IMG/VR virus record: IMGVR_UViG_3300034683_000229
Coordinates: 1 to 34,065 of that record
Strand: one strand, 5' to 3'
From: a virus
DNA: 34,065 nucleotides
Below are positions 1-8,614 of the stretch, piece after piece. The notes below the pieces were generated by a model. That model searched no databases. It was not told where the DNA came from and worked only from the letters and a program-made list of their open reading frames with translations. The position numbers and the translations under genes were made by a program. How positions within the stretch are numbered: position 1 is the first letter of the stretch; every line of letters begins with the position of its first letter.

Positions 1-446
1 TCATGTGGTGTTAATGTAGCCATTATATTTTGGATAATCATTTGCGCATCCATTTTGTTAATAACGTCATCTTCCCATTCTATCATGTCGCATGTTGATA
101 ACTTTGAGCGTAATACAGACGGGCGCATCGTTTTTAATGTGTGGTGCGACATAGCAATGGGATAAGTGTTTTGAGCTATATAATCTCTTATATCTCTTTT
201 AATAACCGTAATGATATAGCTCAGTGGCGAAGTATCTCTGTTTAAATCGCAACGTTTAATAGCTTTCATACAAGACAGGCACGCTTCGTCAAAGAGGCTT
301 TGGTCGTCTACATATGTTTTGGGCATTTGGCTTAGTTGTTGCTTGATACTATACCATATCAGATTTTTATTTTCCTGAATAACTTGCCACATAAATTCGC
401 TATCTTGCTGGCATTGCCGTATTACTTCTTTATCTTTCAGCGTCAT
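1..446 (-). CDS. sigma-70-like factor, 3' end beyond the window
   Basis: The ATG at 446-444 follows a GAGG site. 148 codons lie in the window and the frame is still open at base 1. Residues around 25-100 resemble sigma-70 region 2: an acidic stretch (DDQSLFDEACLSCMKAI), then an LSYIITVIKRDIRDYI segment that matches the FSTYAxxxIRxxI core-binding and -10 recognition helices. The last visible residues (ATLTPHE) would lead into region 4. It overlaps the end of the HU-like gene by 17 bases and is the last visible gene of the operon starting at 5778. It probably redirects host RNA polymerase to phage promoters; the repeated motif described in this annotation is the natural candidate. The family call is by eye and the C-terminal half is not visible. 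Confidence 0.7.
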   Translation of the reverse strand, partial: MTLKDKEVIRQCQQDSEFMWQVIQENKNLIWYSIKQQLSQMPKTYVDDQSLFDEACLSCMKAIKRCDLNRDTSPLSYIITVIKRDIRDYIAQNTYPIAMSHHTLKTMRPSVLRSKLSTCDMIEWEDDVINKMDAQMIIQNIMATLTPH

Positions 447-735
447 GATTAAAACCTCGTTTCAAAGCTCTTTTTATACTTATTGACGGCTTATAATTAA
501 TTGTACGGTATGGTTTCATTACTGTTTTATCGCCGGTTTGAAAGTCGTAAGTTTCTTTGCCGATGATATCAACGGTATATAGCGTCCCAAAACCTTTGAT
601 AATTATATAATCCTCTCCGTTAGCCAAACGCGCTTGCAGTATTTTGATGGCTGTATTTAGCACGTCTCTTGTTTTTTCTTGTGACACTCCCGAAACTTTG
701 GCAACGTCTTTACATAATTGCATCTTGTTGTACAT
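430..735 (-). CDS. HU/IHF-family DNA-binding protein
   Basis: A 101-aa protein of HU/IHF size. It begins with the helical pattern MYNKMQLCKDVAKVSGVSQE followed by an amphipathic helix. The central IIIKGFGTLYTVDI segment matches the family IxGFGxF core, and the C-terminal MKPYRTINYKPSISIKRAL resembles the F-P-x-F-K-x-G end with its basic DNA-contacting residues. It should dimerise and bend DNA, in replication, recombination or packaging. The start at 735 is chosen because GGAGG lies 7 bases upstream. It overlaps the preceding gene by 26 bases and the following sigma-like gene by 17, so the three are probably translationally coupled. Confidence 0.85.
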   Translation of the reverse strand: MYNKMQLCKDVAKVSGVSQEKTRDVLNTAIKILQARLANGEDYIIIKGFGTLYTVDIIGKETYDFQTGDKTVMKPYRTINYKPSISIKRALKRGFNHDAER

Positions 736-1087
736 CTGTATCCTCCAATATACCGAAAGTATTTGCTACATATTTCAAAATAATTAATAATTCGCCTCGT
801 GTTAAATCACTATTATCTACTAATTTAATAATATCGCGGGCAAAACTATCGATATAATCTACGCGCCCTGTAGAGCGTGTAACTACATATATCATTGCTG
901 CCAATAATGTATCATGTAAATCATCAGTGTCAATGTTTGTAAAATCCTCGATATCAATATACTTACAATGTTTGTTAATCATACAATGTTTAGAACATCC
1001 TTGGCATTGCGTTTTATGGTAATTAATAATGGAATGCAGTAATTGTACGATAACTGCGCCTGCTAAAAATGATAATAAATAAAGCAT
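710..1087 (-). CDS. small membrane protein, cysteine-rich segment
   Basis: I do not recognise this 125-aa protein. The N-terminus (residues 1-20, MLYLLSFLAGAVIVQLLHSI) is one hydrophobic helix, probably a membrane anchor. It is followed by a short cysteine-rich stretch (CQGCSKHCMINKHC, about residues 28-41) that could bind a metal. The remaining 80 residues are acidic and helical. A GGGAGAGG site precedes the ATG. It sits between dnaE and the HU-like gene in one operon and overlaps the latter. Confidence 0.65.
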   Translation of the reverse strand: MLYLLSFLAGAVIVQLLHSIINYHKTQCQGCSKHCMINKHCKYIDIEDFTNIDTDDLHDTLLAAMIYVVTRSTGRVDYIDSFARDIIKLVDNSDLTRGELLIILKYVANTFGILEDTDVQQDAIM

Positions 1088-1098
1088 AAATCCTCTCC

Positions 1099-4000
1099 CT
1101 ATTGTTTGATGTAGTCCATAACATATTCATCGTAGCCGCCTATCTCAATCCATTTGCCATCCTCCCCTTTGATTACTCTTGGCTTACTGATTGTTTTAGC
1201 GATGTATAACACATCATATTGATTTATATCTTTAAATAAATTTTTGTATATTTTATACATTTTTTCTTCGCCCGTATTTAAAACTCGGACAGTAAGTTTT
1301 GGAGTGTATTTAGTGTCAATATTCAATACAACAACATAGTTAGGGTCAATCAACGGGTATGTCGCCTGTATATACCCCAAATACTCTTGTTCGTATGCTA
1401 TCTGTTCTCTAACCTTTAACCCTGTGTCAGGCAATGACAATTCGTACTCTTTAATTTCTGCTATCCGTTTTGCCTTAGTTGTTTGTATATACGTCTTTTT
1501 ATAACGCTCCGTAAATTTTTTATAAATTTCTAATAATTTGGCGTTTTTGCCAAATTCGCTGAAAAAATTAAGTGTAATTAATATTTGCACCTGTCTAGTG
1601 TCGCATGATGTTTTTTCGGCAATGTCCACGAGCAGGTCGGTAAAACTATCGTAACTATTATTTCTGAGTTCATACAATTCGCCCGCTATTTGAGCGTTAA
1701 GAAATTTAATAGAGGCCATCCCTTTATAAATTGTGTTGGTTGCCTTGTCATATGAATACCCTGCTTGTGAATGGCGAAATTGTACCGGATTTATCGTTAT
1801 GTTATGCTTATTAGCATATTTAATAATTTCTGCCGTTTTATCTTGATTACCCGTATTTATATTAAGCATCGTTGTTAAAAATTCCAAGGGGTAATAATAC
1901 CGTAAATAACCGCACATGTAACCTATGAAGCTGTATGGCAAACTGTGGTTATAAGAAAACAGATAGTCGGCAGAATCTAATACAACTTGTAAAAAAGACT
2001 CTATGAGTTTTCCCGACTGTTCGGGCTGCACGTTATATTGTTCTTGCATAGTTTTTATAAAGCCATCTTTAATTTGCGGTATAAATTCTTCGGTGCCAAT
2101 CTTTTTCAACGTGTTACCCTATAGGCTTTTTATCCTATAGTTCTGGGAGTTTCCTCGCATTATGGGATGTCTGTTCATCCCCAGTTCGGCATATATTTTC
2201 ACCCACGTCTTTACGTTTGGGTGGGGGACACTCGTGGAGGTATTATTGCTTCCAATAACGCTCAACCTCTATGCTCTACGGTATTATATGGTGGTATAAT
2301 TACCTCGGTATTAGCGGGTAGTAGTTTTATTATATATTTCTTTCGATTCTATATTGTAAATATTTATTATATTTGTACTGCAAACATATCGTACATTCAG
2401 AGTAAATATATTCACAAAACTTTAAAACATCTTCTTGCCTATGGTATCTTAAATTAAATACATTTGTATTGTATTTATTCATATCTATTAATTTTTGATT
2501 ATTCGTACCAACATTATCAGCTAAAAATTGATTTAAACTTTGTAAAAACTTTTGAGTGCCACATATAGAAAGTTTTAATCTTCTTAAATTTTGGTCTTTG
2601 GGTTTGTATAACATGATACAACCATTACCATCAAAATATCCTCGTATAAAATGCTTCATTAAATTAATGGGAATATCAGGTAATTTGTTAATCAAAAATG
2701 TTTTATTTGGTACAATATCATATTTTTGTAAATCTTGTGCCCATTGTTTAGAATAAATATTAATAACTGCACAATGTTTTTTACCATATTGATATTCCCC
2801 AATATTGACTTCAGCATTTATATCATTTTTGAAATATTCTAATATATATTTGTCGTCATGTCGTAATTGTAAACTTATTACACAGCTATTAGATGATTTA
2901 TATCGTACATTACCATCTGCGGTCAAAAAACCCAACCAATATGCCTTATGCTCATCATCAATAGTAGTAAAATAATTATGATTCACAGCAACGGGTTTTA
3001 TATATTTTCCTTTTGACAAATTATTTCGCCGTATAACGCGCTCTATCATCGCGCTACTATTATATTTGTCTGTAAAATAATGTTGCCAAATTTCAGTACA
3101 TGTTTTCCCTTCTAGATATAGCTGAATAATAAGTTGTCGATCCTCATCGGTTAAGCGAGAACCGTAATTTATTTTATATCCATTTTTCTTTAAATATCTT
3201 TCTATGGTACTCTGGCTTCTATTCAATAATTGTGCAATCTGATTAGTATTTAAATTATCATTATATAATTTAATTATTTGCGTTTTTTCGTCATCCGACA
3301 AATACCGTTGTTTCATGTGTTCTACCTCGCTAAAACTACTACTAACGCTTTTACCGATTTTGCCCCCTGATAATATTAAGCATTTCTGCTTAATACGCCA
3401 AAAATTTAGCCAAGCCTCTTCTAACCATGTCTGCCTGCCCCATTGTAAAACCGCAGAATTTATGCAGAAAGGCCAGCAACTCCTCCTGATATATACAAAA
3501 CCCCATGGTATCACTAAAAAATTCGTTTAATATGGGATGGCCGTTGTCGTTAAACTCTCCATTAGCCAATTTGTCCCGATAACTTGCGCCACCAGGTCTT
3601 AATGCACCATTGGCCATAGCGAACAAATCTATATATCTCATATTGGGCGATTGTTGTTTAATTTTAGCTATAGTTTCCGGATTAAACAAACGCTTAATAT
3701 AATCGGCGGCAAAAGAAGATTCCATTTGGAATATTCCCAAATTGTTTTCTGCGATACTGTTCCATACGTCAATATCTTCCACGTCTATATTGTCGGGCGT
3801 CAGTCTGTTTATCCCAATCAGTTCGCATGTCTTGTTAATAATTTCTATATTATCTAATCCAAGCAGGTCTAGTTTAACAAAATTTAGTCCGTCAATTTCT
3901 TTCATGTCAATTTGAGATACAAAGTAATCATTGGCGGATGTGGTACACAACCCGATATTGTCATCCAGCGATACGGGCGACACTACTGAGCCGCACGGAT

Positions 4001-5447
4001 GTGAACCCACTGATACTATAACGCCCTGAAGCAAGTCAACGTAATGGAATAATTCTGGATATTTATTTCTGTAATAATCTTCTTTAGCCTCAACGTTATC
4101 GCATATAGCATTAACAGTGTTAAGCGGCATATTTAACGCTCTGCCTACATCTCTTATAGCGCCTTTGAGAGCAAGTGTATTGTGAGTAATAATATCACAG
4201 CAATATAATTCAGGCTTGTTAAAAATATATTGCTTGACCGCTTCTCTTTGAGACGGAGGGTAGTCAACGTCTATGTCTGCCAAGCTGACTCTTTCATTAT
4301 GCATAAAACGCTCAAAATTAAGATTCCATTTTATACTGTCCATTTCGGTAATGCCAAGCAAATAAGCTATTAAACTGCCCGATACCGATCCTCTGCTTGG
4401 CCCTGGGTATATATTATTTTTATGGCAAAAATCGATTATATCTTTTTGCAGCAACATGTAATCAACTGCACCATTGGTTTTATATACATCGTATTCATAC
4501 CGGACTCTATCAATATACTGTTGTCTTGTTTCGTCAGGCAACATAGTGCATCCACGATTGACAAAGCCTTTATTGATTTCATTCCTAAATACCTCATCAG
4601 AATTAGCGAACAATACGGGGTATTTGGGATTGGTATCAAGCTCAAACGGTTCTACTCTATCGGCTAAGGCATTGGTATTATTTAATGCTTCGATGACAAC
4701 ATTAATCGGCAAACTGTTTTGTATTTTATATGCTTCAATCAGCTCGTCATAAGTTTTAAACGTTAGGTCTAAGGTATCATCTAATTCTATGTGTTTTGAT
4801 AATTGTAATATATGCCGAGCTTCGTGCAATTCTTGATTCAACGAATGAGTATCGGTGCCAATAATTAAAGGAACATTAATATCCTTACTTAATTTGTAAA
4901 GATATTGATTGTAAATTATTTGTTCTTTAATATTATGATGTTGAATTTCTAAGAAACATCTGCCAGCATTAGCTTGCAAAAACTCTATAAAACGATTTTT
5001 AATATTATCGTTGCCCTTGTTTAATATACTGCCCAGACAAGCGGTAGCAACCATAATATTATCGCTGGTATTTATTAACTCGTCGATACTAATGCGCGGA
5101 ACATAGTAAAAGTGACCATCTTGGCGGTTAAAAGCAGCAGACGATAATTTATTTAATTCCTTAACGCCGTCCCAATTTTTAGCATATAAACAGCAGTGAT
5201 AGTTGTCTTTTATCTTCTCAGACAAGGTTTCAGTAACATAAAACTCTTCGCCGTGTATATATTTAATGCCCTGCTTATCGCAGTAATTCTTTTTATTGAC
5301 CCATGATAATACAGAACCGTGCTCGGTAAAGGCAATAGCTTTCATACCAATAGATGCGGCATAATCAATGTATTGTTTATATTTTGTTGTTGAATCAATA
5401 AAGATACCGTTGCCATAGTCTGAATGTAGGTGTGTTACTGTATACAT
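1099..5447 (-). CDS. dnaE: DNA polymerase III alpha subunit (DnaE type), interrupted by a group I intron
   Basis: Exon 1 is 5447-3408 (680 codons) and exon 2 is 2106-1099 (335 codons plus stop). Splicing out 2107-3407 restores one 1015-aa protein. Exon 1 carries the PHP domain (THLHS at residues 5-9, TEHGS 41-45, TDTHS 198-202), the GPSRGSVSGSL motif near 349-359 and the catalytic DIDVD at 391-395. Exon 2 carries the conserved C-terminal polymerase region (SLPYSFIGYMCGYLRYYYP). The exons join inside the conserved motif MGQADMVRRGLA/KKIG. The protein is close to the lower end of bacterial DnaE length, and the C-terminal tail is short. As a phage-encoded replicase it would make the phage less dependent on host PolC/DnaE. 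The start at 5447 has an AAAGG site. Confidence 0.93.
2107..3407 (-). other. group I intron in dnaE (1301 nt) with embedded homing endonuclease
   Basis: The boundaries are set by protein continuity and group I rules: the 5' exon ends in U (GGCU at 3411-3408), the intron starts AAAT and ends in G at 2107. Near the 3' end it shares blocks with the nrdJ intron: GTAGAGCATAG, CCACGAGTGTCC, AAAATATATGCCGA and a hairpin with loop ATAAAAAG before TAACA. A P7 helix can be read as GCATA/TATGC, and P3 as GGGGGC/GTCCCCC with a bulge. The endonuclease gene is inserted in the P5 arm, whose flanks GTAGTAGTTTTA and TAAAACTACTAC are perfectly complementary. Subgroup IA is likely because extra stems lie between P7 and P3. 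Confidence 0.87.
2330..3316 (-). CDS. LAGLIDADG homing endonuclease in the dnaE intron
   Basis: A 328-aa protein from the ATG at 3316. Residues 1-50 form a helix-turn-helix (NTNQIAQLLNRSQSTIERYL) resembling resolvase or transposase HTH domains, with a second HTH-like segment near 55-100. Two LAGLIDADG motifs follow, YWLGFLTADGN (126-136) and FIRGYFDGNGC (223-233), each ending in the metal-binding acidic residue, as in a single-chain two-motif enzyme. It should cut intronless dnaE alleles and drive intron homing. The open frame continues upstream for 66 codons into exon 1, but in a different frame from dnaE, so the internal ATG is preferred; its AGGT site is weak. Confidence 0.88.
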   Translation of the reverse strand: MKQRYLSDDEKTQIIKLYNDNLNTNQIAQLLNRSQSTIERYLKKNGYKINYGSRLTDEDRQLIIQLYLEGKTCTEIWQHYFTDKYNSSAMIERVIRRNNLSKGKYIKPVAVNHNYFTTIDDEHKAYWLGFLTADGNVRYKSSNSCVISLQLRHDDKYILEYFKNDINAEVNIGEYQYGKKHCAVINIYSKQWAQDLQKYDIVPNKTFLINKLPDIPINLMKHFIRGYFDGNGCIMLYKPKDQNLRRLKLSICGTQKFLQSLNQFLADNVGTNNQKLIDMNKYNTNVFNLRYHRQEDVLKFCEYIYSECTICLQYKYNKYLQYRIERNI

Positions 5448-5460
5448 AATAATTTACCTT

Positions 5461-5778
5461 TCACATGCAAAATGCGCGATGCTTAATTTGGGATTGACGA
5501 CGTTGCCAATTGGCGTATTCAGAATAGCCAAGACACGTAACAACTGTTACTTCTCTGTTGTTAATGGCAACAACGATTTCTATGTCGTTATAGCGTAATA
5601 TATAATCTTTAAGGCCTTTACTGCTTACCCTGTTTTTATAAATTATCGTCCCCTTTCTTACTATTTCTGCCATAATGTTAAACATTTGCTCTTTAGATAG
5701 GGTGTCATCTATCCTTTTAGCAAAACGTTTATAGGCGTGTGGGGTAATAAAAATCTTATCCGCATTGGAAATCTGCAT
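5461..5778 (-). CDS. unknown small protein, possible toxin-like or phage host-takeover fold
   Basis: A 105-aa protein. The start at 5778 is chosen for the AAAGGAG site 8 bases upstream; the frame stays open further upstream, but that part overlaps the divergent recombinase gene and its promoter. The sequence (ITPHAYKRFAKRIDDTL, then DYILRYNDIEIVVAINNREVTVVTCLGYSEY) has the pattern of a helix followed by beta strands with a conserved-looking H and R. This faintly resembles small RelE/BrnT-like or DUF4258-like domains; no family is claimed. It is the first gene of the phage-promoter operon that continues into dnaE. Confidence 0.6.
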   Translation of the reverse strand: MQISNADKIFITPHAYKRFAKRIDDTLSKEQMFNIMAEIVRKGTIIYKNRVSSKGLKDYILRYNDIEIVVAINNREVTVVTCLGYSEYANWQRRQSQIKHRAFCM

Positions 5779-5804
5779 GTCAATGCTCCTTTCTTCATTA
5801 TCTA

Positions 5805-5837
5805 TATATATAAGCATATAAACATGGCAAGTGTTGC
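5805..5837 (-). promoter_or_regulatory. phage-type promoter, copy 1
   Basis: On the minus strand: GCAACACT (5837-5830), 14 nt, GCTTATATATA (5815-5805). It lies 26 nt before the ATG at 5778 and would drive the 105-aa gene, dnaE, HU and the sigma-like gene. One of six copies with identical box spacing. Confidence 0.75.
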
Positions 5838-5858
5838 ATAATTTTTGGTTAAAACATG

Positions 5859-5888
5859 TTGACATTATAATATAAGAAGTTTTATAAT
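5859..5888 (+). promoter_or_regulatory. sigma-A-type promoter of the serine recombinase
   Basis: TTGACA (5859-5864), 18 nt, TATAAT (5883-5888), both perfect hexamers, 35 nt before the recombinase ATG, which has a GGAGGG site. It is divergent from phage promoter copy 1, about 20 nt away, so the two directions could interfere. Confidence 0.8.
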
Positions 5889-5923
5889 AGGTGCATAAAT
5901 ATTTAGTTTGGAGGGAATAATAC

Positions 5924-7606
5924 ATGACACCCACAAAACGAGTTGCTTGTTTATATCGTGTGTCTACTAAAAAACAATTAGATGATGCACACATACAAGA
6001 CATCCCCATGCAACGTAAGGCTTGTATGGAATTTATAGATAAACATGACGGTTGGCAATTAGTTAAGGAATACACAGAGCCTGGAATATCAGGCTACAAA
6101 ACAAAAACCGATAATAGGGAACAGCTTATACAGGCTAAACATGATGCTGAAAATGGATTGTTTGATATATTGCTCGTGTATATGTTCGACCGTCTCGGAC
6201 GCAGGCAAGAAGAAACTCCGTTTGTATTAGAATATTTTGACAAGTTGGGTATAGAAGTGTGGTCTGCCGTAGAAGGGCAGCAAAAATTTGAGCAGCACGT
6301 AGACAGCTTGATTAATTTTATACGTTTTTGGCAGGCGGAAGGAGAGTCCAAAAAGACATCGGTACGTGTTGACACCAAACATAGGCAAATGGTGCAAGAG
6401 GGTCAATATAGAGGTGGCGTTGTACCCTTTGGATATAAAGCTGTGCCATCGGGCAAATATAATAAAGATGGCAAGGAATTGTTAGAATTGCAAATCAATG
6501 AAGAGGAAGCTGACACCATCAGGTTAATTTTTGACCTTATAGCCAATAAAGGATATGGAGCATTACGTATTGCCAATTATTTGAATCAACATGGTATGTT
6601 GCATAATGGTAATGTTTGGATAGCGTCTACGATAACCTATATAATACGCAATCCTATTTATAAAGGGCAAATGTCGTACAATAAGAGCACAAAAAAAGAC
6701 GGCAATCATCGTGTCAGTGATACTGAGTGGGTATTGGCTAATACGTATAATCCTCAACTGCAAATTGTAACACCGGAAATATTCGACAAAGCCCAATTGG
6801 TTAGACAATCACATAAACGAGATGCTGGTATCAACACCCCTACTAAAAGCCCACTATTACTAACCGGATTTATATATTGTGGATATTGTGGCAAACCGAT
6901 GACGGTAAAGTATAGATATCGCCAAAATAAGTCGGAAGTGCGCTATAAAACAGTATACGCATGTATGTCTAAAGCTACGCGCGGTGCTGACGCCTGCCCT
7001 GGGCAATACACTTATTCCAAAGAACGCATAGAGCGTCCTGTGTTAGAAGAAGTGTTTAATTATGTAAATAAACTTAAAAACATTGAGAGCAAATCAGTAG
7101 ATAATCCTTTGCAACTTATGGTGCGTCAACAAGAAAAAGAGATAAACAAGCTGATTAAGCAAAATGAAGAAAATGAGGAAAATTTATCCGCTTTGCGCAA
7201 AGAAATAGGCAAGGCATTGTTAGGCAAAAGTAAATTCGATCCTGATACTCTATCTGTTGCTATTCAGGAACAAGAATCGGCCATAACAGACATTAATAAT
7301 CGCATTGCTGATTTACAGAGTCAATTAGAACAAAGCCGGAACAAATTAAATAATATGGACGAATTTGCAAATATAGTCACTGCATGGGAAGATAAGTTTA
7401 ATCGAGCAGATGTTGATACTCAAAAAGCTATGTTGGCATTTGTTGTTGATAAGATCGTTGTTTATAAGGATAATATAGATATTACTTTGAATATGGATAT
7501 AGAAAAATACATGGAAACTGTCGGAGTGCAAAACTATAGTAGTTGTCCTCCCATCTACCACACTTTCGCACCTACTTTAACCTATCAAACTGTTATACAG
7601 TTTTGA
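5924..7606 (+). CDS. large serine recombinase / phage integrase
   Basis: A 560-aa protein. The N-terminal resolvase domain has the nucleophile in YRVSTKKQ (Ser14) and the DRLGRR motif (89-94). A recombinase domain follows (GGVVPFGYKAV near 164-174, RNPIYKGQM near 242-250), then a zinc-ribbon with cysteines 319, 322, 347 and 358, then a long coiled coil (about 395-475) as in integrases that control direction. It should integrate and excise the phage by Ser-linked attP x attB recombination, usually with a separate directionality factor. It is one of only two plus-strand genes, has its own sigma-A promoter, and ends one base before the 3' end of tRNA-Ala on the other strand. The last 25 residues extend beyond the usual coiled coil and are not recognised. 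Confidence 0.96.
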   Translation: MTPTKRVACLYRVSTKKQLDDAHIQDIPMQRKACMEFIDKHDGWQLVKEYTEPGISGYKTKTDNREQLIQAKHDAENGLFDILLVYMFDRLGRRQEETPFVLEYFDKLGIEVWSAVEGQQKFEQHVDSLINFIRFWQAEGESKKTSVRVDTKHRQMVQEGQYRGGVVPFGYKAVPSGKYNKDGKELLELQINEEEADTIRLIFDLIANKGYGALRIANYLNQHGMLHNGNVWIASTITYIIRNPIYKGQMSYNKSTKKDGNHRVSDTEWVLANTYNPQLQIVTPEIFDKAQLVRQSHKRDAGINTPTKSPLLLTGFIYCGYCGKPMTVKYRYRQNKSEVRYKTVYACMSKATRGADACPGQYTYSKERIERPVLEEVFNYVNKLKNIESKSVDNPLQLMVRQQEKEINKLIKQNEENEENLSALRKEIGKALLGKSKFDPDTLSVAIQEQESAITDINNRIADLQSQLEQSRNKLNNMDEFANIVTAWEDKFNRADVDTQKAMLAFVVDKIVVYKDNIDITLNMDIEKYMETVGVQNYSSCPPIYHTFAPTLTYQTVIQF

Positions 7607-7607
7607 T

Positions 7608-7682
7608 TGGTGGAGCAGAAGGGAATTGAACCCTTGGCCTCCTGCGTGCAAAGCAGGCGTTCTCCCGCTGAACTACTGCCCC
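7608..7682 (-). tRNA. tRNA-Ala (anticodon UGC), CCA encoded
   Basis: A complete cloverleaf can be drawn. The 7-bp acceptor stem GGGGCAG/CTGCTCC includes the G3:U70 wobble pair that AlaRS requires. The D stem is GTTC/GAAC, the anticodon stem CCTGC/GCAGG with loop TTTGCAC, there is a 5-nt variable loop, and the T arm is AAGGG-TTCAATT-CCCTT. A73 and CCA are encoded. It has its own sigma-A-type promoter at 7701-7729. The anticodon reads GCA and, by wobble, GCG, codons favoured in an A+T-rich phage. The recombinase stop codon lies just beyond its 3' end. Confidence 0.96.
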
Positions 7683-7700
7683 GTAGTCAGTGCACTACTT

Positions 7701-7729
7701 ATTATACGCATGTGTATATGAAAAGTCAA
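7701..7729 (-). promoter_or_regulatory. sigma-A-type promoter of tRNA-Ala
   Basis: TTGACT (7729-7724), 17 nt, TATAAT (7706-7701) on the minus strand. The predicted start lies roughly 10-12 nt before the mature tRNA 5' end at 7682, as expected for a dedicated tRNA promoter. Confidence 0.8.
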
Positions 7730-7738
7730 CACCTCAAC

Positions 7739-7770
7739 AAAAAAAATTAGCAGCCTTATTTGGCTGCTAA
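7739..7770 (-). terminator. rho-independent terminator overlapping a stop codon
   Basis: A perfect 9-bp stem, TTAGCAGCC/GGCTGCTAA with a 6-nt loop, followed by eight Ts on the minus strand. The stop codon of the 54-aa gene lies in the loop. It separates that transcript from the tRNA-Ala promoter just downstream. Confidence 0.88.
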
Positions 7771-7920
7771 TAATTGTAATATATAATTATCATCTATATC
7801 ATTATTATTAAAGTGTACTGTTATCCACATTTTAGATTTATCATCATATCGCCGTAAAGTATTATCCTCAAATATATATTGTTTACCGTTAATTACTATT
7901 TCTTGTTCTGTTACTTGCAA
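7756..7920 (-). CDS. 54-aa protein with TTG start
   Basis: A short gene reading from the TTG at 7920, with GGAGG 8 bases upstream, through LQVTEQEIVINGKQYIFEDN to a TAA inside the terminator hairpin. The composition is polar and acidic (DDKSKM, NNNDIDDNY) with a predicted beta hairpin near the start; no family is recognised. It is supported as a real gene by phage promoter copy 2 upstream, a good ribosome-binding site and a terminator exactly at its end. The ATG-initiated frames in the same place close after a few codons. Confidence 0.6.
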   Translation of the reverse strand: MQVTEQEIVINGKQYIFEDNTLRRYDDKSKMWITVHFNNNDIDDNYILQLLAAK

Positions 7921-7947
7921 AAAATCCGCCTCCATTCATAATTTCTA

Positions 7948-7980
7948 TATATAGAAGCAGATTTTATAAGAAAGTGTTGC
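7948..7980 (-). promoter_or_regulatory. phage-type promoter, copy 2
   Basis: GCAACACT (7980-7973), 14 nt, GCTTCTATATA (7958-7948); one mismatch to the consensus in the second box. It lies 27 nt before the TTG start at 7920. Confidence 0.72.
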
Positions 7981-8037
7981 CTAAAATTATTGAACGTCGT
8001 TAATTTCCATGCGATAATTCGTTTACTTTTTTTGTTA

Positions 8038-8403
8038 TTACGGCAATAATTCCAGTTGCTTTTTGAGTTTATCAACATATTTAGTTGGAATGTTAATGAT
8101 TTGGCTTATACACTCATCGTCTAAGGCAATTTGCAAAACAGCATCATTATAAGCATCAGTTAAAATTTGATACAGTTCTTCTTTTGTTACATCAGCATAG
8201 CCTGTGAATCTATCGCGGCCGCGCCTTATAACATACCCATAGACGATTATTGGGCGTCTTTCTGTAATAATAAACCTATAACCTATATCGTCATTGCCAT
8301 CGATACGCACATCTTTAGTGTGTGCGTTAACATACTGCAAGGCTAACCAATACTTAATATTTGACCTAATCCGATGTATGACACTATTTTTCTTAACTTT
8401 CAA
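8038..8403 (-). CDS. unknown protein downstream of the PnuC-like gene
   Basis: About 121 aa if it starts at the TTG at 8403, which overlaps the end of the PnuC-like gene by 11 bases and has GAGGAG 11 bases upstream. The same frame is open to 8496, but that part only shadows the PnuC-like gene. The sequence has a basic N-terminus (VKKNSVIHRIRSNIKYW), a probable beta sheet in the middle (YRFIITERRPIIVYGYVIRRG) and a helical C-terminus. No family is recognised. The start codon is uncertain; the reading frame is more secure. Confidence 0.55.
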   Translation of the reverse strand: MKVKKNSVIHRIRSNIKYWLALQYVNAHTKDVRIDGNDDIGYRFIITERRPIIVYGYVIRRGRDRFTGYADVTKEELYQILTDAYNDAVLQIALDDECISQIINIPTKYVDKLKKQLELLP

Positions 8404-8614
8404 TATTTGAGCTACTCCTCTTCCAAGAAATGATGCCATGCGCATTAAGAATCGCATAGCACAGGAATAGTACCACTTGTGCCATATCAGACCCACGAAG
8501 CGCTATTATAACCCATAGGACATTGCTGATTATCCAAACATAAAAACCTTCGACACGTTTTTTATTAACGAGTAAATTGCCTGTTAAACTCAAAGCAGTC
8601 GCTATCCAACTCAT
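8393..8614 (-). CDS. PnuC-like small membrane protein
   Basis: A 73-aa protein with three hydrophobic segments (WIATALSLTGNLLV, YVWIISNVLWVIIAL, VVLFLCYAILNAHGII). The spacing and the WIISNxLW pattern recall the repeat unit of PnuC nicotinamide-riboside transporters. Single-unit versions of about 75-90 aa are known in phages; whether they transport anything is uncertain. The start at 8614 is chosen for GGAG 8 bases upstream; it overlaps the kinase stop as TAATG, so the two are coupled. Confidence 0.7.
   Translation of the reverse strand: MSWIATALSLTGNLLVNKKRVEGFYVWIISNVLWVIIALRGSDMAQVVLFLCYAILNAHGIISWKRSSSNIES

Noticed and set aside
2107-3407. Group II intron or IStron in dnaE
   Set aside because: No domain V-like hairpin or reverse transcriptase/transposase gene; exon-U/intron-G ends and P3/P7 pairings fit group I.
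3317-3514. Endonuclease starting upstream and fused to the dnaE exon
   Set aside because: The open frame continues into exon 1 but in a different frame from dnaE; the conserved-looking protein begins at the ATG at 3316.
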